DNA of 11,874 nucleotides from Alistipes sp. (lineage in GTDB: Bacteria > Bacteroidota > Bacteroidia > Bacteroidales > Rikenellaceae): the NCBI GenBank assembly GCA_009774895.1, contig VSOO01000028.1:1-11874 (forward strand), in the 5' to 3' direction. A program made the position numbers and the translations under genes. The stretch's first letter is position 1, and each line of letters starts with the position of its first letter. Positions 5,904 to 11,874 of this stretch are shown here, one piece after another. Below the pieces are notes generated by a model, which did not search any database, was not told where the DNA came from, and saw only the letters and a program-made list of their open reading frames with translations.

Positions 5904-5971
5904 TACCCGTCATTCGACACGGACGGGACGGATGCCGCGGCATCCGTCCCGTCCGTGTCGAATGACGGGTA
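5904..5971. repeat. Palindromic junction between the two arms
   Basis: The 68 bases between the two convergent stop codons are a perfect palindrome with no loop, centred on CCG|CGG at 5937/5938. They continue without a break into the mirrored fusA2 coding sequences on both sides. The place where true single-copy sequence ends cannot be read from the sequence itself, because everything outward also pairs. Confidence 0.95.
5921..5954. terminator. Terminator-like hairpin at the pivot
   Basis: GGACGGGACGGATGC (5921-5935) and its complement (5940-5954) can form a 15-bp GC-rich stem closed by a CGCG tetraloop, 17 bases after the fusA2 stop. This is the position and shape expected for the natural fusA2 terminator. 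The usual T-tract is missing because the sequence turns back here. A likely history is that a genuine terminator hairpin acted as the fold-back point. Confidence 0.6.
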
Positions 5972-8128
5972 TTACTCCTCGTCGGTGTCGTTGTAGGCCT
6001 TGAGCAGCTTCTCCTGCACGTCGGCGGGCACCTGCTCGTAGGATGCGAACTTCATCGAGTAGGTCGCCGATCCCGAGGTGAGCGACGAGAGGGTCGTGGA
6101 GTAGCGATAGAGTTCGGCCAGCGGCACGCGGGCGTTGAGGCGGTCGAAGCCCTTTTCGGACTCCATGCCTTCGATCATCGCGCGGCGGTTCTGAAGGTCG
6201 CTCATCACGGCGCCCATGTATTCGCTGGGCGTGAGGACCTCGACCGAGTAGATCGGCTCCATGATCTTGGGGCCGGCGTTGCGGAACGCCTCCTTGAAGG
6301 CGTTGCGGGCCGCCAGCTTGAACGAAATCTCGTTCGAGTCCACCGGATGCATCTTGCCGTCGTAGATCACCACGCGGATGTCACGGGCGTAGGAGCCTGT
6401 CAGCGGACCCTCGTCCATCTTCTCCATGATGCCCTTGAGGATGGCCGGCATGAAGCGCGCGTCGATGGCGCCGCCCACGATGGCGCTGTAGAACTGCAAC
6501 TTGCCGCCCCACGGCAGGTCGTACTCCTCCTTGGTCTTGACGTTCACCACCATGTCGCCCTTGCCCGGCACCTTGTAGTTTTTCGGTTCGGGCATGCCCT
6601 CGCAGTAGGGCTCCACGATCATGTGCACCTCGCCGAACTGTCCGGCGCCGCCCGACTGCTTCTTGTGGCGGTAGTCGGCCTGCGACACCTTGGTGATCGT
6701 CTCGCGGTAAGGTATGCGCGGCGCGATGTAGTCGTATTGGATCTTGGTCTCGGCGGCGATGCGCGAGCGCAGGATGTTCAGGTGGTGTTCGCCCTGACCT
6801 TGCACGATGGTCTGCTTGAGCTCCTTGGAGTAATCCACGAGGATCGTGGGGTCTTCGTATTTGGCGTCGTTGAGCGCCTTGCCCAGCTTCTCCTCGTCGC
6901 CCTGCTCCTTGGCCTTGACGGCAGCGCGGTAGCGCGGCTCGGGGAAGACGATCGGCTCGATCCGTACGGGGGCGCCGGGGGCGCACAGCGTGTCGTTGGT
7001 GCGCGTGCCCTTCAACTTCACCGTGCAGCCGATGTCGCCGGCCGAGAGCTCCGTGACCTTGATGCGGTTCTTGCCCGCCACGGCGAAGAGCTGCGAGAGC
7101 TTCTCCTTGTTGCCCGTGCGCGCATTGACCAGCTCCATGCCTTCGGCGATGCGGCCGCGGATCACGCGGAAGTAGGATATTTCCCCGATGTGCTGTTCGA
7201 GCTGGCTCTTGAATACGAATGCCACGGACGGCTGCTCGGCGTCGGCGGCCACCTCCTCGCCCTCGACGGTGAGGAACTTCGGAGCCTTCAGCGGGCCGGG
7301 GGCCACGTTGATGATGAACTCCATGAGTCGCTTGGTGCCGATGTCGCGCTTGCCGCTGGTGCAGAAGATGGGCAGCACATCGCGGTTCGCAAGGCCGATT
7401 TTCAGTCCGTTGCGGATGTCGTCCTGCGTGAGGGTGCCCTTCTCGAAGTAGAGCTCCATGAGCGCTTCGTCGTGTTCGGCGGCCGCTTCGACCAGCTCCT
7501 TGTTGAGGGCCTGGGCGCGTTCGAGCTCCGAAGCCGGAATCTCCAGCTCCTCGCGGTGGCCGTCTTGGTCCTTGAAGCGGTACATCTTCATGAGCAGCAC
7601 GTCGATGAAAGCGTCGAATCCGGCGCCCTGATTGACGGGATACTGCACGATGACGGGTTTCACGCGCGAAGCGGCGCGGATCGAGTCGAGCGTGGCCTCG
7701 AACGAGGCCTTGTCGGCGTCGAGCTGGTTGATGACGCCGATGACGGGCTTGTTCAGCGCGCGCGCATAGCGGGCCTGGATCTCGCTGCCCACCTCCCAGC
7801 CGTTCTGGGCATTGAAGAGGCACACGCCCACGTCGCCGACCTTAAATGCGGAGAAGAGGCTGCCGCAGAAGTCGTCCGAACCGGGGCAGTCGATGATATT
7901 GAGTTTGCGATCCATGAACTCCGTGAAGAGGATGGTCGAGTAGATCGAACGTTTGTATTCGTGCTCGATGTCGGTGTTGTCCGACAGCGTGTTGTTCGTT
8001 TCGATGCTACCCCTGCGGTCGATCACTTTGCCCTCGTAGGCCATGGCCTCGGCAAGCGTGGTCTTTCCCGTTCCCGGAGCGCCGATCAGAACGATGTTCT
8101 TGATCTCCTTGGCTGAATAATTTTTCAT
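5972..8128 (-). CDS. fusA2: Elongation factor G paralogue, mirror copy
   Basis: This is the mirror of the gene at 3747-5903, with the same 718-residue translation, including Ser84 in switch II, NQLD as G4 and tip His594. No synonymous difference was seen. The two copies converge with 68 bp between stop codons. A genuine duplicate would be expected to show some silent changes unless very recent, so this entry probably represents the same physical gene. Confidence 0.9.
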   Translation of the reverse strand: MKNYSAKEIKNIVLIGAPGTGKTTLAEAMAYEGKVIDRRGSIETNNTLSDNTDIEHEYKRSIYSTILFTEFMDRKLNIIDCPGSDDFCGSLFSAFKVGDVGVCLFNAQNGWEVGSEIQARYARALNKPVIGVINQLDADKASFEATLDSIRAASRVKPVIVQYPVNQGAGFDAFIDVLLMKMYRFKDQDGHREELEIPASELERAQALNKELVEAAAEHDEALMELYFEKGTLTQDDIRNGLKIGLANRDVLPIFCTSGKRDIGTKRLMEFIINVAPGPLKAPKFLTVEGEEVAADAEQPSVAFVFKSQLEQHIGEISYFRVIRGRIAEGMELVNARTGNKEKLSQLFAVAGKNRIKVTELSAGDIGCTVKLKGTRTNDTLCAPGAPVRIEPIVFPEPRYRAAVKAKEQGDEEKLGKALNDAKYEDPTILVDYSKELKQTIVQGQGEHHLNILRSRIAAETKIQYDYIAPRIPYRETITKVSQADYRHKKQSGGAGQFGEVHMIVEPYCEGMPEPKNYKVPGKGDMVVNVKTKEEYDLPWGGKLQFYSAIVGGAIDARFMPAILKGIMEKMDEGPLTGSYARDIRVVIYDGKMHPVDSNEISFKLAARNAFKEAFRNAGPKIMEPIYSVEVLTPSEYMGAVMSDLQNRRAMIEGMESEKGFDRLNARVPLAELYRYSTTLSSLTSGSATYSMKFASYEQVPADVQEKLLKAYNDTDEE

Positions 8129-8156
8129 ATCGCTTGAAGTTTATAGGTTTTTCGCA

Positions 8157-8183
8157 CGGCATTCCCGCTGCGGGGTGTTGCCG
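8157..8183 (-). promoter_or_regulatory. 5' leader hairpin of fusA2, mirror copy
   Basis: Mirror of the two-helix leader structure at 3692-3718, located 28 bases upstream of the minus-strand ATG. Confidence 0.48.
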
Positions 8184-8187
8184 ACTA

Positions 8188-8217
8188 TAAATATACGAAA
8201 AATTCGACATATCCAAG
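8188..8217 (-). promoter_or_regulatory. Promoter of fusA2, mirror copy
   Basis: Mirror of 3658-3687: on the minus strand CTTG, an 18-nt spacer and TATATTTA. The same direct repeat of CGCACGAA lies just upstream, at 8219-8244. Confidence 0.58.
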
Positions 8218-8218
8218 C

Positions 8219-8244
8219 TTCGTGCGGGAAAAATCGTTCGTGCG
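8219..8244 (-). repeat. Direct repeat CGCACGAA, mirror copy
   Basis: Mirror of 3631-3656. Both copies of the 8-mer are read on the minus strand, immediately upstream of the mirrored fusA2 promoter. Confidence 0.33.
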
Positions 8245-8276
8245 GAGGACTTTTCGCATTCCGTGCGCTGCGGCGG

Positions 8277-8304
8277 GGTGCGGGCCGGACGCGGCTTCCG
8301 CACC
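8277..8304 (-). terminator. Stem-loop downstream of mqnD, mirror copy
   Basis: Mirror of the 7-bp stem with 14-nt loop at 3571-3598, again without a T-tract on the reading strand. Confidence 0.38.
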
Positions 8305-8343
8305 GGCCGCATGCGGGAGTGTGCAGGGCACGGTGCGCGGGAC

Positions 8344-9189
8344 CTATATATAATAGCCGGGGCGCAGCTGTTCGGCGGCGGCGTCCGGTGTTCCGGGTGT
8401 TCCGAGAGCGCCGGGGGCGAGGGTTTCGAGGGCGCTGCGTCCTTCCGCACCGAGCGAGAGCGAGTATTCGTTCACGAAGAGTGCGATGTGGGCGTCGGTC
8501 ACGGCGTCGTCCAGCTCCCGGGCATGGGCCCGGACGAAGGGCCGCGAGACCCCGGGGTGGGCGAAAGCGTACTCGATGCTGCGGCGCAGCACCGCGGCAC
8601 ACCGCCGGCGCACGGCTTCGGGCAGCGTGCGCCGCACGACGATGGCGCCGAGCGGCAGGGGCAGTCCCGTGCGGGCCTCCCACTCCTCGCCGAGGTCGGC
8701 GACCCGTTCGAGGTTGCGGGCGCCGAAGACGAAACGCCCCTCGTGGATGAGCACTCCCGCGTCGTAGTCGCCGCGTTCGACGGCGGCAGCGATTTCGGAG
8801 AAGAGCACGGGCGTGCGTTCCATGATCTCGGGATGGAGCAGCCGCAGGAGGGCGTTGGCCGTGGTGTGCAGGCCCGGTACGGCAACGTGCCGCAGGGGCG
8901 TGCGGTCGCCGCGGCGCCGTACGAGCAGGGGGCCGTTGCCGCGTCCGAGCGCCGCGCCGCTGTCGAGCACTTCGTAGCGGTCGGCGATTTCGGGCAGCAG
9001 GGCGCAGCTGACCTTGCTCATGTCGGGGCCCGCACCGGGTGCGGCGTCGCGCAGGGCGCGGTTCAGCTCCTCGATGTCGTGGAATGCGGGGGCGAACGTC
9101 AGCCCTTCGCAGTCGATGCGGCCGCCGAGCAGCGCATCGAACATAAAGGTGTCGTTGGGACAGGGGGAGATGGATAATTCGAGGTGCAT
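8344..9189 (-). CDS. mqnD: 1,4-dihydroxy-6-naphthoate synthase, mirror copy
   Basis: Mirror of 2686-3531 with an identical 281-residue translation, including SPCPNDTF at 8-15 and the IHEGRF segment with His149. No sequence difference from the plus-strand copy was seen. It is listed separately only because it occupies separate coordinates; it is probably not a second locus. Confidence 0.93.
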   Translation of the reverse strand: MHLELSISPCPNDTFMFDALLGGRIDCEGLTFAPAFHDIEELNRALRDAAPGAGPDMSKVSCALLPEIADRYEVLDSGAALGRGNGPLLVRRRGDRTPLRHVAVPGLHTTANALLRLLHPEIMERTPVLFSEIAAAVERGDYDAGVLIHEGRFVFGARNLERVADLGEEWEARTGLPLPLGAIVVRRTLPEAVRRRCAAVLRRSIEYAFAHPGVSRPFVRAHARELDDAVTDAHIALFVNEYSLSLGAEGRSALETLAPGALGTPGTPDAAAEQLRPGYYI

Positions 9190-9445
9190 GGTCGTTTGTT
9201 TTTATCGCCCGGCCGGTGCTTGCGTGCGCTGCACGGACAGTCGCGGGTCGGTTGTTTTCGCGCCAGGACAATGCCCGGACCGTGTTCGGTGCCGCGCTCG
9301 GCCTGACGGGAACATTCGTTTCCCGGCTGGGATTTCACGCTCCGGCGCTGCGTCCGGAGGGTCGGAAAAGCTCTTGCCCGGCGATGCGGTGCGGAACGTT
9401 TCCGCACGTCGGTCGTGCCGCAGGAAAGTCCGCACTGTCCGCGGC
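9190..9445. other. Gap between mirrored mqnD and mqnB
   Basis: Mirror of 2430-2685. It is non-coding with the same small hairpins and no promoter matching TAnnTTTG on the minus (coding) strand. Nothing in it differs from the left arm. Confidence 0.58.
9389..9407 (-). terminator. Hairpin downstream of mqnB, mirror copy
   Basis: Mirror of the 8-bp hairpin at 2468-2486; a perfect stem with a 3-nt loop and no T-tract. Confidence 0.43.
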
Positions 9446-9973
9446 CTACTCCGCGTCGGCGAAGAGGTCGCGCAGCGTCTCGGTGAGGTTTGTCACGGCG
9501 CAGGGGATGTCCCACTGCTCGAACGGGTCGCCCACGTAGTTTGCCACGGCTCGTATTTCGCAGCACCGGACCCCCAGCGCCGCACATGCGGCGAAGAGCG
9601 CGGCGCCCTCCATGTTTTCGAGTCGGGCGCCCTCCGCCTCGGTGCCCATGCGGTCGGAGGTGTTCGACGCGGCTTCGGGCAGGTCCGTCACCGGAGGCAC
9701 CGTGTACTCCGCACGGTAGCGCGCGGGCAGTGCCGCCGTGCGCTCGCTCGTCACCTCGAACACCGTGCCTACGGGGATCGTGCGGTCGTAGGCGCCGGCG
9801 ATGCCCGCCAGAAGCACCAGGTCGGGTTTCTTGGCCCGTACGGCCCGCACCACGGCGGCGGCGGTCTCCGCGGCACCCACGCCCGAGACGAAAGTGGCCA
9901 CGGGCGGTTCTCCGAGGATGAACTCCTTGCCCTCCTCGACGGTAGGAAACAGAACGACGGTTTTCATTGGCAT
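9446..9973 (-). CDS. mqnB: Futalosine hydrolase, mirror copy
   Basis: Mirror of 1902-2429 with an identical 175-residue translation, including ENMEGAALF at 119-127 and NYVGD at 145-149. The same start ambiguity applies: ATG at 9973 or the in-frame ATG six bases inside. It shows no divergence from the plus-strand copy. Confidence 0.85.
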   Translation of the reverse strand: MPMKTVVLFPTVEEGKEFILGEPPVATFVSGVGAAETAAAVVRAVRAKKPDLVLLAGIAGAYDRTIPVGTVFEVTSERTAALPARYRAEYTVPPVTDLPEAASNTSDRMGTEAEGARLENMEGAALFAACAALGVRCCEIRAVANYVGDPFEQWDIPCAVTNLTETLRDLFADAE

Positions 9974-9988
9974 GCGTTTTTCCGGACG

Positions 9989-10023
9989 CGGACCGCAGGA
10001 GCCCCGGCAGGCCCTGCGGTCCG
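9989..10023 (-). terminator. Stem-loop between pepP and mqnB, mirror copy
   Basis: Mirror of the 11-bp stem with 13-nt loop at 1852-1886, in the 61-bp gap between the mirrored pepP and mqnB. Confidence 0.53.
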
Positions 10024-10034
10024 TGCCGCGGGGA

Positions 10035-11426
10035 TTATTTTCCGACCACGGCTTCCAGCTCCTCGACCGTTACGGGGATCTTGCGGTCGCCCAGCATGCG
10101 GTTGCCCGTTTCGGTCACCAGCAGGTCGTCCTCGATGCGGATGCCGCCGAAGTCGCGGTAGGCCTCCAGGGCGTCGTAATCGACGATGCCCGCATATTTG
10201 CCCTCGGCGCGGCACTTGTCGATCAGCGCGGGGATGAAGTAGAGTCCCGGTTCGTCGGTCAGCACCGTGCCCGGCTCCAGACGCCAGGCCGCGCGGTAGA
10301 TGCAGGTGGCCGAGCGCGCCGCACGCTCGGCGATCGACGAGAAGTCGAAGCTGCGTTCGCCCATCGCCTCGCAGTCGTGCACGTCCATGCCCATGCCGTG
10401 GCCCAGACCGTGGGGCATGAGCATCGTCATGGCACCCGAAGCCACGGCGTCGGAGGCCGTGCCGTGCAGCAGCCCGAGGCCGATGAGTCCCTCGGCGAGG
10501 GTGAGGTAGGCGGTTTCGTGCACCTCGCGGTACATCATATGGGGCTTCACGATTTCGGCCACGCGGTCGTGCGCAGCCAGCACGATGTTGTATACGTCTT
10601 TCTGTTTCTGCGTGAACCGGCCGCTCACGGGGTACGTTCGCGTGTGGTCGGAGCAGTAGCCCTCGCAGCTCTCGCCGCCGGCGTCGCACAGCAGCAGGCG
10701 GCCCTCCTCCAGCACGCCGTCGGCGTTGAGGTTATGCAGCGTCTCGCCGTGCTGCGATACGATCGAGGGGAATGACACCCCCTGGCCGTAGGATTTGGCG
10801 ATGCCCTCGATGGCACCCGCGATTTCGCGCTCCACAACGCCCGGGCGGCACATCCGCATGGCTGTGGTGTGCATGCGGTAGCCGATGCCGAAGGCCCGTT
10901 CGAGGGCCTCGATCTCCTCGGCGCTCTTCTTCTCGCGCATTTCGGCCACGGCCATCATCAGCTCTACCGACTTGTAGTCGTGGAGCATGGCCGGCGCGAT
11001 GCCCAGCAGCGCCGAGAGCTGGAGCTTCGTCTCGCCGCGGTAGGGCGGCAGGTAGTGGATGCGGCGGCCCTGGGCGATGGCGCGCGCAAGGCGGGGCTGC
11101 AATTCGGCCATGGGGTGCGTTGCGCCGACGCCGACCTCGGCGCCCATCTCGCGCAGCGTGGGCTGCGGGCCGGTCCAGATGATGTCCTCCACGGTGAAGT
11201 CGTCGCCGTAGAGCGCCTCCTCGCCCGAGTCGGCGTCGATGAATCCCGCGACGCCCGGCACGTTCAGCCCGAAGTAGTAGCGGAACGACGAATCCTGGCG
11301 GAAGTAGTAGGCGTTATTGGGGTAGTTGTTGGGCGTAAGCGGATTGCCGGGCAGCAGGATGAGGCCCGATCCGATGCGCGTGCGCAGCTCGTGGCGGCGT
11401 GCGGCGTAGGTCTGTGCTGAAAACAT
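10035..11426 (-). CDS. pepP: Xaa-Pro aminopeptidase, mirror copy
   Basis: Mirror of 449-1840 with an identical 463-residue translation. The five metal ligands Asp248, Asp260, His343, Glu392 and Glu432 are all present. No difference from the plus-strand copy was seen, so a recently diverging paralogue is unlikely; the same physical gene is probably represented twice. Confidence 0.93.
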   Translation of the reverse strand: MFSAQTYAARRHELRTRIGSGLILLPGNPLTPNNYPNNAYYFRQDSSFRYYFGLNVPGVAGFIDADSGEEALYGDDFTVEDIIWTGPQPTLREMGAEVGVGATHPMAELQPRLARAIAQGRRIHYLPPYRGETKLQLSALLGIAPAMLHDYKSVELMMAVAEMREKKSAEEIEALERAFGIGYRMHTTAMRMCRPGVVEREIAGAIEGIAKSYGQGVSFPSIVSQHGETLHNLNADGVLEEGRLLLCDAGGESCEGYCSDHTRTYPVSGRFTQKQKDVYNIVLAAHDRVAEIVKPHMMYREVHETAYLTLAEGLIGLGLLHGTASDAVASGAMTMLMPHGLGHGMGMDVHDCEAMGERSFDFSSIAERAARSATCIYRAAWRLEPGTVLTDEPGLYFIPALIDKCRAEGKYAGIVDYDALEAYRDFGGIRIEDDLLVTETGNRMLGDRKIPVTVEELEAVVGK

Positions 11427-11466
11427 GTGCTTATGCGTTTTTCGTTGTTTTGCGGTATAACGAAGC

Positions 11467-11498
11467 CAAAGTTACGAAAAATGGTGCGTAAATGCAAG
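11467..11498 (-). promoter_or_regulatory. Promoter of pepP, mirror copy
   Basis: Mirror of 377-408: on the minus strand CTTG, a 20-nt spacer and TAACTTTG. Confidence 0.68.
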
Positions 11499-11615
11499 CT
11501 TGCGCGCATTTTGCCGCGCGGGAGCGGCCGCGGCGCAGCCGAAGTGCGGAAAAGAGGCGGTAAAACCGGATCGCAGCCTGCGGAGTGTCCGCACGGAGCG
11601 TCAGCGAAGTTGCGG

Positions 11616-11633
11616 GCCTCCGCGTGCGGAGGC
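11616..11633. repeat. 8-bp hairpin, mirror copy
   Basis: Mirror of the hairpin at 242-259; because it is self-complementary it reads almost the same on both strands. Confidence 0.58.
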
Positions 11634-11636
11634 TGC

Positions 11637-11774
11637 GGCCCGCGCGGCTCGTAAGAGCCGCAAACCGTCTCCGCAAGATCATCCTCCGGAGCGCCACAGA
11701 GTCCGCGCGGCTCGCCGCAAACCCATCCTCCGGGGCACCGCAGGCCCGCGCGGCTTTCAAAAGAGCCGCAAACC
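11637..11774 (-). repeat. Three hairpin repeats, mirror copy
   Basis: Mirror of 101-238. The GGTTTGCGGC ... GCCGCGCGG units are read on the minus strand. Confidence 0.68.
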
Positions 11775-11829
11775 GTTCCCGCAGAACCCCCGATCGCAAA
11801 AATTGGCCGCAACCCGCTGAACGACATAG

Positions 11830-11874
11830 TTACAGTTCTTCGTCCAAATGCCATAACCTCATCCGCCCGCGGGC
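11830..11874 (-). CDS. Possible 3' end of a truncated gene, mirror copy
   Basis: Mirror of 1-45, with the same 14-residue tail ending in a stop codon on the minus strand. It is cut by the right edge of the window. Confidence 0.28.
   Translation of the reverse strand, partial: ARGRMRLWHLDEEL
11865..11874. repeat. Self-complementary 10-mer at the right end
   Basis: The last ten bases repeat the first ten in direct orientation, which follows from gcccgcgggc being its own reverse complement. Circularity-detection software could read this as a terminal overlap. Confidence 0.8.

Larger units (their letters stand above)
11427..11829. other. Mirrored non-coding region upstream of pepP
   Basis: Mirror of 46-448. 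It holds the same hairpin repeats, the 8-bp hairpin and the promoter, now on the minus strand. No gene is supported. Confidence 0.68.
1..11874. repeat. Perfect whole-window palindrome: two 5,937-bp inverted arms, no spacer
   Basis: The second half is the reverse complement of the first. Base i pairs with base 11875-i, and the axis lies between 5937 and 5938 in the self-complementary string gatgccg|cggcatc. I compared both ends and the junction by eye, and all mirrored reading frames on opposite strands have identical translations, so no substitution or indel is visible. Neither arm carries transposition, replication or recombination genes that could explain an inverted duplication. Perfect identity, a zero-length spacer and the intolerance of bacteria for long palindromes point to a fold-back artefact. 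A very recent biological inverted duplication cannot be excluded from sequence alone. Confidence 0.97.

Noticed and set aside
1..11874. A composite transposon or inverted-repeat mobile element
   Set aside because: The inverted arms leave no interior sequence, no transposase or integrase is encoded, and no target-site duplication outside the arms can be seen.
1..11874. Hairpin-telomere linear plasmid or phage genome
   Set aside because: The geometry would fit, but no protelomerase, replication, partition or phage structural gene is present, and the genes are ordinary chromosomal ones. It is kept only as a test case in the findings.

Overview
The window is one 5,937-bp sequence followed immediately by its own reverse complement. 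Base i on the + strand pairs with base 11875-i, the pivot lies between 5937 and 5938, and there is no spacer. Every gene therefore occurs twice, head-out and convergent on the centre, and mirrored genes have identical translations. I saw no mismatch between the arms. Two biological arms would be expected to have drifted, and a spacerless 12-kb palindrome is poorly tolerated in bacteria. The pivot also falls in a terminator-like hairpin just after a stop codon. The simplest reading is a fold-back in assembly or library preparation, so the real content is probably a single 5.9-kb chromosomal segment. The rival reading, a true inverted duplication or a hairpin-ended linear molecule, is listed as something to test.

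Organism: the genes suggest a GC-rich gut Bacteroidota, most likely Alistipes or a relative in Rikenellaceae. The clues are promoters of the Bacteroidota TTG / TAnnTTTG type, starts without a strong Shine-Dalgarno, futalosine-pathway menaquinone genes, and an EF-G of the Bacteroidota EF-G2 type. This placement rests on recognition, not on a database search.

Layout of the left arm (the right arm mirrors it on the - strand). 1-45: possible 3' end of a truncated gene. 46-448: non-coding, with three imperfect hairpin repeats, a strong short hairpin and the promoter of the next gene. 449-1840: aminopeptidase P (M24 metallopeptidase). 1841-1901: short gap with an 11-bp stem-loop. 1902-2429: futalosine hydrolase MqnB. 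2430-2685: GC-rich gap with small hairpins. 2686-3531: 1,4-dihydroxy-6-naphthoate synthase MqnD. 3532-3746: gap with a stem-loop, a direct repeat, a promoter and a structured 5' leader. 3747-5903: EF-G paralogue with a degenerate GTPase centre. 5904-5971: palindromic junction.

How the genes fit together: MqnB and MqnD act in the futalosine route to menaquinone, the quinone used in anaerobic respiration; the other steps are not here. PepP trims X-Pro peptides and may share a transcript with mqnB. The EF-G paralogue has its own promoter. It lacks the catalytic His of canonical EF-G (Ser84) but keeps the domain IV tip His594, which matches the GTPase-deficient EF-G2 described in Bacteroides thetaiotaomicron for translation under carbon starvation. 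I found no transposase, integrase, replication protein, phage gene, CRISPR array, rRNA or tRNA.
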